Positions 39,761 to 49,699 of a stretch of 64,000 bases of DNA are shown piece by piece (positions within the stretch are counted from its first letter, which is position 1; every line of letters starts with the position of its first letter). Origin of the DNA: Gari tellinella (lineage: Eukaryota; Mollusca; Bivalvia; Cardiida; Psammobiidae); contig OV277868.1 in NCBI GenBank assembly GCA_922989275.2, positions 18,100,291 through 18,164,290 of the forward strand, read 5' to 3'. Position numbers and translations under genes: made by a program. Below the pieces are notes generated by a model. The model did no database searches. It was not told the DNA's origin and saw only the letters and a program-made list of their open reading frames with translations.

Positions 39761-40120
39761 AAGGGCTATTTAGATATAAGATAAACACCAAAACACCATG
39801 TTCACAGAACCTTGCAAGGTGTCTAAATACGGGCACTTGGTCATTGGGAGAGGGCATGGCGCAATTATACTATACTTCAATCAAATCAAACTCGACGTAT
39901 ATGTACATGCATGCCAATTAACAGTTTGTTATGTTATTGTCGTCTACACAGTTTGTCGCCCACAACAACTCCCTTGGTTGATGGTTGATTTGTGTGTATA
40001 TTATTGTCATAAAATATCAACAGACTGTAGAACAACTTGGATCAAGAGGAGACGCCAAGATACTCATCTGTATCCAAAATATTAACAATGGTACTCAATT
40101 ATATAATCATTTCAATAAAC
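39761..40120. other. No gene; possible worn core at 40035-40085
   Basis: CAACTTGGATCAAGAGGAGA, CGCCAAGATACTC and TGTATCCAAAATATT look like a diverged core. The 95-codon open frame at 39798-40085 has no motif. Confidence 0.4.
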
Positions 40121-40157
40121 GGGGGGGGGGGGGGGGGTAAACGGGGGGGGGGGGGGG
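40121..40157 (+). repeat. Paired poly-G tracts (G17 and G15)
   Basis: Two long G runs at 40121-40137 and 40143-40157, separated by TAAAC. The same AAAC precedes both, suggesting a small duplication. Confidence 0.9.
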
Positions 40158-40311
40158 TAGTATAATATTTACCGTAGCTAATAGAGCTCACACAAAAATG
40201 AAATTTCAAGCTTTCAATAACGAGTCTAAAATTGCCTCCTGACAAACCTATGCTTATACATGCTATTAAAATGGTAACATGTAGCCCATGTCCGGATTTC
40301 TATCTAATAAC

Positions 40312-40498
40312 TTGCAACTAGATCTGGTTTTGATCCTGATCATGCACCAAAAGTCTTAGCGTCTGACCATTTCGAGGTCCCTTGTGTCAAAGTGTCTACA
40401 AGTACCACTTTAAATAAAACATAAATGAAACAGCTTTAGAATATGATATAGTATATTTAAGCAGACGATAGTTATCCGATGGTTATGCAGGGGTTAAA
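40312..40498 (+). mobile_element. Family B, decayed
   Basis: GGTTTTGATCCTGATCATGC, CTTAGCGTCTGACCATTTCG core remnant; AAGCAGACGATAGTTATCCG and GCAGGGGTTAA right end. Confidence 0.55.
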
Positions 40499-40575
40499 TG
40501 CTTTTTACTACATGAGAGTAATCACGGCTGTATAATTATGTCTCCTACATAGCTTCGTTAATCTTGAACTCGTTT

Positions 40576-40824
40576 ACCCCTTCACCTTTTTACTCTCAAC
40601 GACGCTTTAAAGCGCGTTTGCAAACAGTTTGGGTCCTGATCAGACGCCGCATAACGCGGCGTCTGATCAAGACCCAAACTGTTTGACACTTTTCTTGATA
40701 TCTTTTAAGTCATACAACATAAACTCTTACTTTGAAACGTGTCTTGCAGACAACAATAATGAAGCAAACGACAATAAAGCGGTGAAGGGATAAACATCTC
40801 CTGAAATATTTGATCATGAAAGGG
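40576..40824 (+). mobile_element. Family B MITE
   Basis: CCCCTTCACCTTTTTACTCT after TTA; perfect core at about 40619-40685 with GGGTCC/GACCC arms; AATGAAGCAAACGACAATAA; TTTGATCATGAAAGGG-TTAA. Confidence 0.87.
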
Positions 40825-40974
40825 TTAAACTTCAAATGTGAATCATATACATATTCTATCAGTAAAGGTCATTAGATGGTCAAACAGTTTCGACCAAGAT
40901 AAGACGACTTGCTAATAATATAGGCGTCTAACAGTTTGCAAGAGTTATAATAAGTTTGTCCGCCGAATACAATA

Positions 40975-41182
40975 TTAAACGCTTCGAATATTTCATTTCC
41001 CGTTTAATCGAATCGAAACGCAAAAACAATGAAATAAAATTTGGAAAATGACAGCTTTATGACAATTCTTACGATTGTTTAAAATATGAGTGTAAAAGAG
41101 TTTGGAACTTGATCAGACGCCGATTTACCAAATTGTTTGTAATAGAAATAATTGTTCGTGAAAAATAGCATCTTCTCAACTG
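40975..41182 (+). mobile_element. Family A, decayed
   Basis: TTTCATTTCCCGTTTAATCG, GAATCGAAACGC, core left arm GAACTTGATCAGACGCCG with the right arm reduced, end ATCTTCTCAACTG. Confidence 0.65.
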
Positions 41183-41335
41183 TACATTTGTAAGAACAAT
41201 GTTATAATTTGTAAGACAGTGCGCTATAAAAACACATGTTTACGTGTACAATGGACGAAATGTGATAGGTTTATGAAATTGTGTATACTTCGGAAGCCTA
41301 TTGTAAACATGTTATATCTGGAATTTATAACTGTT

Positions 41336-41405
41336 ACATTGGTGAAGAAATTGTTATTCTTTATACTGCTTAGACGAAACGAAACGGTGCGCAAACGCAA
41401 TTTGG
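41336..41405 (+). mobile_element. Family A, left end only
   Basis: CATTGGTGAAGAAATTGTTA..GACGAAACGAAACGG..CAAACGCAATTTGG, cut off where the next A begins. The rest of this copy is not found beyond 41655. Confidence 0.55.
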
Positions 41406-41407
41406 TA

Positions 41408-41655
41408 CAGTGGAGACAAAGTTATTCTTTCCCAATAAAACGTGTTTACGCTGAAACCATAATTTCCATTGCAAACAGTTTGGAGCCAGATCAGACACCG
41501 GGTACCAGGCTTCTGATCAGGCTCCAAACTGTTTACCACTCACTTTAAAATGAGTCGTCAAAATTGTCTAAACATTGTCATTTTACCCACTTTAGTGCAC
41601 TGCGTTTGCGTTTCATTTGCGTTTAAACGAGAAAGAATAACTTTTTCCTACACTG
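41408..41655 (-). mobile_element. Family A MITE
   Basis: CAGTGGAGACAAAG to TTTTCCTACACTG, TA both sides; core apex GACACCGGGTACCAGG is worn. Confidence 0.85.
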
Positions 41656-41699
41656 TATTTGTTTGTTAACCGATGACGATTAATTCAAATCTAAATTGG

Positions 41700-41855
41700 C
41701 AAACAGGTTGGAACCAAACTCAAATGTTATAAAGCGTTTGAGTAGAGTTTGAGTTCGTTCTTAAGCATTTTATTGGTTAAATTTAAGCCTAGTCTCAAAT
41801 CTGACCTATCAAATTCTTGAGAACGAACTCATACTGAACTCAAACGCTTTACGTC
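41700..41855. repeat. Family G repeat, longest copy
   Basis: TCAAATGTTATAAAGCGTTT, GAGTTTGAGTTCGTTCTTAA, AGCATTTTATTGG..CCTATCAAATTCTTGAGAAC, ACTCAAACGCTTTACG: an inverted repeat of about 70-nt arms. A worn core lies just beyond, at about 41860-41915. Confidence 0.65.
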
Positions 41856-41933
41856 TGATGAAACGGCTGATCAGACACCGAGTTATTCGTTGTCTGATTC
41901 AGAGGTACATGTAAACATTCAGTTTGCAAATTA

Positions 41934-42184
41934 CAGTTGAGAAGCTGTTATTCTTTCCCGTTTTAAAAACGCACACGAAACTCAAAGAAATTGCATTAAA
42001 ATGGGTAAAATGACAATTGTTTTAACAATTTGACGACTCGTTTTAAACTGAGTGGCAAACAGTTTGGAGTCTGATCAAACGCCAGGTTACCCGGCGTCTG
42101 TTTCGGCTCCAAACTATCGGCAATGGAAAGTTTAGCGTAAACGCGTTGATTTGAAAAGAATAACGTCTGCTCCACGCTCCACTG
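41934..42184 (+). mobile_element. Family A MITE
   Basis: CAGTTGAGAAGCTG to CGCTCCACTG; the right end has a small CTCCACG duplication before CTCCACTG. Confidence 0.83.
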
Positions 42185-42539
42185 TAACAGACTTGCTCCA
42201 GTACAAACACGTTGTTGTGAGGCAGGAATAACGCATTCTCTCCTTGACCCATTTAACCAAAACACCTAAAACACAATAACAGGATTGCAAACAAGTTAAG
42301 TCCGAGTTCATCATTAACTAACTATGCGTAAATATTAAGACCTAAACATTTTGCAATTCACAAATAACTGTGTCTGCTGTAAAAAATTCAAAATTCCAAA
42401 TTATGAGGGAAAAAAATAAGAAAAAAGCAAATTAGACCAAAAATGTGAAAGCTGGCGTGGTTCTAGGGACGAAGGGGTTCATTTCCAGATTATCTTTATG
42501 GACATATTCATTGCGGTTGCTGGAATGTTATACGTATTA
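42185..42539. other. No recognised feature
   Basis: Unrecognised spacer; no coding motif. Confidence 0.4.
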
Positions 42540-42561
42540 TATATGTTTTATAACCATTGTA

Positions 42562-42812
42562 CAGTGGAGAATCTGTTATTCTTTCCCAATAAACGCGTTT
42601 ACGCTAAAACTATTATTTACAGTGCAAACAGTTTGGAGCCAGATCAGACGCCGGGTAACCCGGCGTCTGATCAGGCTCCAAACTGTTTGCCACCAAGATA
42701 AACAAGAATTATCATAATTGTCCAAAAGTTGTTCTTTTCTACGTTTTAGTGCTTTGCGTTTGCGTACGTTTGCATTTTTTAAAAACGGGAAAGAATAACA
42801 GATTCTCCACTG
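42562..42812 (-). mobile_element. Family A MITE inside a 22-bp direct repeat
   Basis: Complete copy with a TTTTTTAAAAACGGG expansion near the right end. The 22 bp before it (42540-42561, TATATGTTTTATAACCATTG plus TA) are repeated exactly at 42813-42834. Confidence 0.93.
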
Positions 42813-42859
42813 TATATGTTTTATAACCATTGTATGGTGGCTAAATGTATACCAGTATA

Positions 42860-42945
42860 CAGCGAGGACGTTATTCTTTCCCAATAAAAGTGTTACTGCT
42901 AAAGCTATTTTCCATTGCAAACAGTTGGTAGCCAGATCAGATTTA
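42860..42945 (-). mobile_element. Family A, left half only
   Basis: CAGCGAGGACGTTATTC, CCCAATAAAAGTG, CAAACAGTTGGTAGCCAGAT, CAG: ends inside the left arm of the core. Confidence 0.7.
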
Positions 42946-43004
42946 AACTGAAAAACACAGTATACTGTCACAGTTTACGTTCAGATTCATGATTCAAACG
43001 GATA

Positions 43005-43215
43005 CAGTGAAGAAGACGTTATTATTTCCCATTAAACGTGTGCTTTTTTCCTTTGCAAAACAGTTTGGAGCAACATCAGACGATGGGAACTCCTGCGTCT
43101 GATCAGGCTCGAGCCCGTTTACCACTCAGATTAAAATAGATGATTAGGAATTTTACAAAGTTTGAATTTGCTACATTTTATTGGTATGTGTTTGTGTTTC
43201 GTTGGCGTTTTATTA
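43005..43215 (-). mobile_element. Family A, right end truncated
   Basis: CAGTGAAGAAGACG, CCCATTAAACGTGTGC, core with apex GACGATGGGAACTCCTGCGT, TTTGTGTTTCGTTGGCG; no CCACTG end. Confidence 0.7.
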
Positions 43216-43255
43216 CAATGTTCTTGCGTTTTATTTAGTTGAAATGTTTAGTATA

Positions 43256-43501
43256 CAGTGGAGAATCTGTTATTCTTTCCCGTTTAAACGAAACGAAACG
43301 CAAACGCAAAACACTAAAACGTAGAAAAGTGCAACTTTTGGACAATTCTGATAATTCATGTTTATCTTGGTGGCAAACAGTTTGGAGCCTGATCAGACGC
43401 CGGGTCACCCGGCGTCTGATCTGGCTCCAAACTGTTTGCAATAGAAATAAGAGTTTTAGCGTAAACGCGTTTATTGGGAAAGAATAACCGTTTCTCCACT
43501 G
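43256..43501 (+). mobile_element. Family A MITE, complete
   Basis: Canonical ends and TA. Left subtype AAACGAAACGAAACGC with the young interior. It is followed by a TACATGTACATGTA run. Confidence 0.92.
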
Positions 43502-43828
43502 TACATGTACATGTAATACACTAAATTATGTTTACAAAAACATTAGCCAATTTTTCGATAATACATGTATAAACAACGGAATGACGGTTTAGATCTAGAA
43601 CAGTCATACAAAAACAGGATGACTGGTCAGGATCAAAACGGAGGAGTAGAATGCCCTTTACCTACACAAGCAAATCGTTATAGTACATGTAGTCGTTTCC
43701 TATATATTTTTAAATGATTATTACTTTTAATCCTAATAAGACCTCACTGACACAACCTCTTTTGATATTCTTTATCTTATACATGTATATGTACATTATT
43801 TCATGCTTTTGCTGTTCATGTACATGTA
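43502..43828. other. No gene; TACATGTA-rich
   Basis: AT-rich spacer with repeated ACATGTA words; a worn half core at about 43600-43640 (GGTCAGGATCAAAACGG). Confidence 0.45.
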
Positions 43829-44266
43829 CAGAGGAGAATAATCATATTATTGTTCCCGTTTAAATGGAACTTCGTACGACAAAAACGGTCGTAAGTCAAA
43901 ATTTTAAAATACATTTAATTTCTGATTTATCTATCTAATCATGTCCAGTGACATCTCTTTGGAATCGTTATTTCAAGACAATTCCAAAGAGATGTCACAA
44001 GACCAGATTCGATGGAGAAATGAATAATAATTGAGACTTTTATTTTCTGACTTACGACAACATTTGTCGTACGAAGTTTTATGAAACGGGCCCCGGAACC
44101 GCAATGCGCTAAAATGTAGGAAATAATTTCTTTAAAACTTTAAAATATCCTTTTTAGTCTCAGTGGCAAACAGTTACATGTAGCCGGTGTCTAATATGGC
44201 TCGAAAATGGCTTAAGCATCTGAAACGCGTTTAGTTTAGAAAGAATAGCTTCTTTTCCATAGCGTA
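43829..44266 (+). mobile_element. A/H composite: H element inside a worn A
   Basis: Left: A end CAGAGGAGAATAATC..GTTCCCGTTTAAATGG. From about 43866 to 44095 it is H (TCGTACGACAAAAACGGTCG, hairpin around GTTATTTCAAGAC, GTCGTACGAAGTTTTATGAA, ACGGGCCCC). Then A resumes (GCAATGCGCTAAAATGTAGG, core remnant, AAACGCGTTTAG, CTTTTCCATAG). Confidence 0.75.
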
Positions 44267-44455
44267 TACAATCATGTAAAATGTACATGTACGCCTTAAA
44301 ATGAACAACATCAGGCGGGAAATTTTAACACCAATCATGGCAATAATAACCATGAAAATTAGATCTTTAAACAATCTAAGCCTCCAAGTTGATACTGGTC
44401 ATAGTTTTGCCGGCAGTATATTCCGAATTCGTGCGTTTACCTATTCTTTCCAATA

Positions 44456-44703
44456 CAGTAGAGAAAACGTCATTCTTTCCCAATAAACGCGTTTACGCTG
44501 AAACGTTTATTTCTATTGCAAACAGTTTGGAGCCAGAACAGACGCCGGGTAACCCGGCGTCTGATCTGGCACCAAACTGTTTGCCACTCGATTTCAAATA
44601 AATCGTGAGGAAATTCAAAAAGTTGAATTTTTCTATTTTTCAATTCTATGTTTTTGCGTTTTCGTTTGCGTTTAAAGGGGAAAGAATAACGTTTTCTCCT
44701 CTG
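44456..44703 (-). mobile_element. Family A MITE
   Basis: CAGTAGAGAAAACG to TTTCTCCTCTG with TA; intact core. Confidence 0.88.
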
Positions 44704-44879
44704 TATATGAGCTACGCGCCCGTATGGCAACATCTACTAATTCGTTGTTAATGAATTTGTAAAAACAAATTTTCTTAATTATTGTAGTTTTGGCCTGATG
44801 CTGGCTCAGCTTTGATGACAATTACAGCAAAAGGATTTAATGTCAAATGGTTATGGCGGTAGCAGGAGGGGCTTGGTTA

Positions 44880-45270
44880 CAGGGGAGAAAATGTTGTTCT
44901 TTCCGGTTTAAAGACATTACCAAATAGCCCGTTTCTAGCAGTTTATTTCCTCTTACTTGTATCTGGAGCCCTGGTATAAAACAATGTGTAGCCGTTTTCC
45001 CTTATATTGTTTACTTTTGTTGTTCAATGTTACTGTGAGTTATAATTATAATGCTAATGTTTCTCACTATCCGTGGGACTTATTGGCCACTTAAAGGAAG
45101 TTGAAAGTGAAGTAGAATGCGCCTGAAGGCGCATTCTGCTTTACTTTCAGCCTGCTTTTCTCTACAGTCTTCAAGTATAAATGAAATTTTTCATATGAGA
45201 CATGTTCATCTTATTAAGTGGAATAATATATTAAAGGCATAAAAAGGCGTAATAATGTTGTAATGGGTTA
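44880..45270 (+). mobile_element. A left end interrupted by D
   Basis: CAGGGGAGAAAATGTTGTTC..CCGGTTTAA is an A left end (44880-44911). D follows at 44912. The sequence after D is not family A, so the rest of this A was lost. Confidence 0.6.
44912..45266 (+). mobile_element. Family D MITE, enlarged
   Basis: AGACATTACCAAATAGCCCG after TTAA; hairpin at about 45095-45155 (GAAGTTGAAAGTGAAGTAGA, apex GCGCCTGAAGGCGC); end GTTGTAATGGG-TTAA. A stretch at about 44950-44972 (TATCTGGAGCCCTGG) resembles a family L end. Confidence 0.78.
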
Positions 45271-45544
45271 AAGACATTTCATCCTTGATCTGAATACGCT
45301 TGAAAGTAACTTTAAATGTATTCAGCTAAAGCAATCTCAGTTTTCCTAGTAAGGTCCAGACATACTCATACTCAAGAGGTTTTTCAATCGTTATTTCTAA
45401 CCAAAATATCAAATATAAAAGTCGGGGCTCATATAAGACGCTTCAATGATTCAAAGTAGTACATGTAAACACGTATGCACAAAAAACATGATTTTTGCCT
45501 GGGAACTGCCTGACTATGTGTTATCACCGAAAGTAGGTCAGGAA
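45271..45544. other. No recognised feature
   Basis: No repeat ends or coding motifs. Confidence 0.4.
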
Positions 45545-45783
45545 ATGTCTTTAAACGCAAACGAAACGCAAACGCATGACAACAAAGTATACCAAATTAA
45601 AACTGATTGACATTTCTCACGATCTATTTTAATCAAAGTGGCAAACAGTTTGGAGCCTGAGCAGACACAAGCTTATCGGGCGTCTAATCTGGCTCCATTC
45701 TGTTTGCATTGGAAATAATTGGTTTAGCGTAAACGCGTTTGTTAGGTGGGAAAGATTATTTTTATTAACGTCTTTTCCACTCT
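45545..45783 (+). mobile_element. Family A lacking its left end
   Basis: Starts within TTTAAACGCAAACGAAACGC; core GAGCCTGAGCAGACAC..GGGCGTCTAATC; right end with small insertion, CGTCTTTTCCACTC. Confidence 0.75.
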
Positions 45784-46065
45784 AACTGTATTAAATGCAA
45801 TATACTGCTTAAAGCATATGCAGCTATAGTCATTGAAGTATAGACTTATTTCTATTGTAGCGTAGAGTTCCTGTATGGCTGAGTGTTGAGCTTTAGGAGC
45901 TTTCTACTTTACTTTCATCTTACTTTGCGCTGTCATCTATTTCCAACACTTGTCTATATTTATAAATCGTTACTTTTGTGTAGAATAGTACGTAGAGGTG
46001 CTCTAGTGCGCTTCTGTGGATGAAAGGGTTTATCACAAACGCAATTACAGGGCAAGAATAACATA
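45784..46065. other. D-type remnant, no gene
   Basis: GAGCTTTAGGAGCTTTCTAC, TTTACTTTCATCTTACTTTG and the right end GATGAAAGGGTTTA suggest a worn D copy at about 45885-46032. Confidence 0.45.
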
Positions 46066-46259
46066 CAGTAGAACCTCTCTAAAACGACCACTAAATTGTG
46101 TTAATTATTGGGTGTTTGTGTAAAGTAATTGCTTAAAGTCAGGTGACAATAAAACAGAAAGCTCTTTCTGTTTTATTATCACCGTACTTTAAGATGTCAT
46201 CTGTCTTTTAGACAATCTATTAACGTTCGTTTTAGTGTCGTTATAGAGAGGTTTTACTA
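46066..46259. mobile_element. Family J MITE
   Basis: CAGTAGAACCTCTCTAAAAC to CGTTATAGAGAGGTTTTACT with TA. Inner hairpin ACAATAAAACAGAAAGCTCT..TTCTGTTTTATTATCACC; a relative of the second-type palindrome. Confidence 0.82.
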
Positions 46260-46281
46260 TACAAACGTATTTTCCAGTGTA

Positions 46282-46527
46282 CAGTGGAGAATGTGTTATT
46301 CTTTCCCAATAAACGCGTTTACGCTAAAACTATTATTTGCAGTGCAAACAGGTTGGAGCCAGATCAGACGACGGGTAACTCGGCGTCTGACCAGGCTCCA
46401 AACTGTTTGCCACCAAGATAAACTTGAAATATCAAAATTGTCCAAAAGTTGTTCTTTTCTACGTTTTAGCGCTTTGCGTTTGCGTACGTTTGCGTTTAAG
46501 CGGGAAAGAAAAACAGATTCTCCAGTG
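46282..46527 (-). mobile_element. Family A MITE, complete
   Basis: CAGTGGAGAATGTG to GATTCTCCAGTG, TA both sides. Core apex GACGACGGGTAACTCGGCG is slightly worn. Confidence 0.9.
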
Positions 46528-46756
46528 TACACCGGCTGCCTACGAGTATAATATTATACATTAACTTTAGATAACTCATATCCAGTAACTAATTTGTATT
46601 GACATTCAAAGCCTGTAACATGTATTTTAATTACACAAAACAATTGAAAATGATAAAACATGTCTAAACAAGATGTTTATCGACACTCTTTTTTTAGTCT
46701 TCTTGTAAAACAAACCATACCATAAACAAAAACTTTCGTTATAAATTATAATCATA

Positions 46757-47001
46757 CAGTGGAGAAAACGTTATTCTTTCCCAATAAACGCGTTTACGCT
46801 AAAACTAGTATTTCCATTGCAAACAGTATGGAGCCAGGTCAGACGCCGGGTAACCCGGCGTCTGATCAGGCTCCAAACTGTTTGCCACTCATATAAAACG
46901 AAAAGTCAGAATTGCCAAACAGTTGATTTTTCAGCATTTTAGTGCTTAGCGTTTGCGTTTCGTTTGCGTTTAAACCGTAAAGAATAACGTTTTCTCCACT
47001 G
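46757..47001 (-). mobile_element. Family A MITE, complete
   Basis: CAGTGGAGAAAACG to GTTTTCTCCACTG; older GCGTTTCGTTTGCG subtype; core near perfect (GGTCAGACGCCGGG..). Confidence 0.9.
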
Positions 47002-47019
47002 TACGTGTTACAGACGAAT

Positions 47020-47130
47020 TTCATTCCTTTCACCTCAAAAGGCATCGACAATTGTCTTGCAAACAGTTTGGCCCCTCGAAAGATCCTGAGATTGGACAGG
47101 ATCAAAACAGTCAATGACAATTGTCTTAGT
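47020..47130. repeat. Worn core-type hairpin
   Basis: GACAATTGTCTTGCAAACAG..GGATCAAAACAGTCAATGAC with GACAATTGTCTT at both sides; no family ends. Confidence 0.45.
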
Positions 47131-47194
47131 AATCAATTAGACCTTACATGTATATGAAAGTTTTTGAAACAGGTGACAGACTGCAATTTTTTGT

Positions 47195-47422
47195 ACAGTG
47201 CAGAAGACGTTTTTCTTTCCCGTTTTAACACAAGAGAAACACTAACGCATTGCAATAAATTGGAGAGAACATTTTGACAATTCTGAATATTCATTTCAAT
47301 TTAAGTGGCAAACAGTTAGGAACTTGTTAAGACGTCGGGTAACATGGCGTCTGATCTGGCTCCAAAATGTTCACAATGGAAACAGTCGTTTAGCATTAAC
47401 GCATTTATTGAGAAAGAATAAT
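47195..47422 (+). mobile_element. Family A lacking its right end
   Basis: CAGTGCAGAAGACG, core GGAACTTGTTAAGACGTCGG..GGCGTCTGATC, ATTAACGCATTTATTGAGAA, AGAATAATG, then the next A begins at once. Confidence 0.78.
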
Positions 47423-47424
47423 GT

Positions 47425-47671
47425 ACAGTGGAGAATCTGTTATTCTTTCCCGTTTAAACGCAAACGTACGCAAACGCAAAGCGCTAAAACGTAGAAAAGA
47501 ACAACGTTTGGACAATTTTGATATTTTATGTTTATCTTGGTGGCAAACAGTTTGGAGCCTGATCAGACGCCGGGTTACCCGGCGTCTGATCTGTCTCCAA
47601 ACTGTTTGCACTGCAAATAAACGTTTTAGCATAAACGCGTTTATTGGGAAAGAATAACACATTCTCCACTG
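47425..47671 (+). mobile_element. Family A MITE, complete
   Basis: Inserted at TA in the right end of the preceding A copy, whose terminal TTCTCCACTG is not recovered afterwards. Right variant AATAAACGTTTTAGCATAAA is shared with 62884. Confidence 0.92.
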
Positions 47672-47697
47672 TATTATCCGCTATAGTAAACGATATA

Positions 47698-47898
47698 CAG
47701 GACTACAGATAACAGGGAGTAAACTGAACAAATCCAACATTTTCTCACTCATTTCAGCACCAAATCATTTGGTGTTACTACTCATTAGAATCGTCTCGAA
47801 GAGACGATTCTGGTACAATGTAAGTAGTGACACAATAGGGTTTAATGCAGAAATAAAAAAAAATAGTTTTTGAAATACTCCCCTTATCTGGAGCCCTG
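47698..47898 (+). mobile_element. Family L element with 6-bp duplication
   Basis: CAGGACTACAGATAACAGGG to CCCCTTATCTGGAGCCCTG, flanked by GATATA on both sides. Inner hairpins ACCAAATCATTTGGT and GAATCGTCTCGAAGAGACGA, then GTGACACAATAGGGTTTAAT. Confidence 0.82.
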
Positions 47899-47904
47899 GA
47901 TATA

Positions 47905-48255
47905 GTTTTGAATTTCGCTACGAGGAATAATCATGGCGAGCCTACCTTAAAGTTCACCGGTGCGATGCTCTTCCATATCAGACAAATGTCACGCTCCGCG
48001 ACGGTCCGTAACAACGCCAATTCGCCCTACCACAGATCAAACAGACGCACTGTGGAAGAAAATCGAATTAACTACAATAAACTGTATTTGCTAACTAGCG
48101 CTAATAATCCTGCCAATTGACAAAATTAAAGATCATTTATTACAAACAATAACTGCCAGGCTCCTGTTTACACAGCATTAAACGCAGATATGCCTTTCGT
48201 TCCAGTCATCCCTGTGTTAAACGGTCAACCCCCTATTAACCATGGCAACCTCTTT
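47905..48255. other. No recognised feature
   Basis: Slightly more GC than its surroundings. A 70-codon open frame at 47908-48120 has no motif. Confidence 0.4.
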
Positions 48256-48345
48256 ATACAGAACATCATTAATGCAGGTCGAAAGTAATGCAGAAAGCTC
48301 CGATAGGAGCTTTCTGCATTACTTCCGATCCGCATTACAGACCAA
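48256..48345. repeat. Hairpin related to the second palindromic module
   Basis: GTCGAAAGTAATGCAGAAAG, apex CTCCGATAGGAG, CTTTCTGCATTACTTCCGAT: same layout as in J and D but with its own sequence. Confidence 0.65.
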
Positions 48346-48598
48346 CATATTCTAAAAATTGGTTTGGCATAATTTTAGAGTAGCCGCTCAACATAGTTTT
48401 GATTGTAGCGGAGTATTTGCTCATTATAGTTAAGCAAAACGTGACTATTATTGTTTTTATGTGATGTGTGCCGACTCAACGTTTTCCATGTCAAATTGGC
48501 CAAGTAAACCTAAACATGATCTTGTGTGTATTTACCCAGCAATACTCGATCAAGATCGACCTGATTTACTGTAGTAGGGTCATAATTGTTAATCTCTT
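48346..48598. other. No recognised feature
   Basis: AT-rich spacer. Confidence 0.4.
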
Positions 48599-48602
48599 TT
48601 AA

Positions 48603-48822
48603 CCCCTTCACTGCCAAACTGTCCGTGAGTTGTTCACCCCTTCACCGTTTCATTGTCGCCTGCTTCAATTTTTGTTGTTTGCAAGATAGTTTCAAAGTAA
48701 GATTCAATGTAGTATGACATAAAACATATCGATACGAGTTTCAAACAGTTTGGATCCTGATCAGACACCGCGTTACGCGGTGTCTAATCAAAAGCGCTTT
48801 TAGGCGTCATTGCGAGTGAATG
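48603..48822 (-). mobile_element. Family B MITE with paired apex change
   Basis: TTAA-CCCCTTCACTGCCAAACTG; ends GCGAGTGAATGG-TTAA. Core GACACCGCG/CGCGGTGTC instead of GACGCC/GGCGTC, with the right arm cut after CTAATCA. Confidence 0.8.
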
Positions 48823-48826
48823 GTTA

Positions 48827-49354
48827 ATTGTAAAATTGACTTCTGCTTCGAAATCATGTTCTGCTTTTCTATAGAAATCTTAAGCTTTTGCACGTTGAAT
48901 CGAGAAACTTTGATATAAGTTTCAAACAGTTTTGTTCCTTATCAGACGCAGGTTACATGTAATTGAATTGAGCCGGAGTAAAGGCGAATTGCTCAGCGTC
49001 TTATCTGGGTCAAAACAGTACATGCAAAAAAAATATTTTCCTAATATCGTCTGTTTAACAATTTGTCTGTAGTGATTGGTTTATATTTCAGTTGCATTTG
49101 ATGCAACGAATTTAGTATTTGATTAATTAACGTTAATATAAGTGCCAAAGAATCAGTCAATTACATTGTAGCATATCAATAAGTTTAGAAAATCCATCAC
49201 ATATATTCAAGAAATATAGTCTAACCTATATAAGGAAATAGTTCCATCCTCGTAACAGAAAATCCGATTTCAAGTATCATGCACATATAAAAAACAACAT
49301 CACTGGAAATTTAAAACTACATGTTTGCCTTATACAACACAGGAATTATTCTTC
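48827..49354. other. No gene; worn core at about 48920-49030
   Basis: CAAACAGTTTTGTTCCTTAT, CAGACGCAGG and GCGTCTTATCTGGGTCAAAA are pieces of a core separated by an insert (TGTAATTGAATTGAGCCGGA). Otherwise nothing recognised. Confidence 0.45.
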
Positions 49355-49570
49355 AAAACGAATCGGAGCGCAAAAGCAGTACAATTGAATGTCAAAATGA
49401 CAACCTTTTGAAAATATTAATGGCTAATTGTAATCTTTGTAGCAAACAGTTTGGAGCCTGATCAGACGCCGGGTTACCCGGCGTCTGATCTTGCTCCAAA
49501 CTGTCTGCAGTAGATATATGGGTATTAGCATAAACGCGTTTATTGGGAAACAATAACGTCATTTGCATAG
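49355..49570 (+). mobile_element. Family A lacking its left terminal repeat
   Basis: AAACGAATCGGAGCGCAAAA, intact core, GCATAAACGCGTTTATTGGG, worn right end ATTTGCATAG. Confidence 0.75.
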
Positions 49571-49699
49571 TACCTACACCTATGTACCTAATGATTAGCC
49601 GTATTACACGTAGGTGCTGAAGTAACCAAAGGCAATAAAATATATACCATCGCAACCAACTTATGAAACCAAAGTTTCTTGCTAATATCAATCAGAAAA

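Noticed and set aside
39798..40085. 95-residue open frame with several cysteines
   Set aside because: Cysteines are not in a recognisable motif, and the frame ends in a worn core repeat.
47908..48120. 70-residue open frame with arginine-rich start
   Set aside because: No domain, no neighbouring exons or splice context, and its flanks are repeats.
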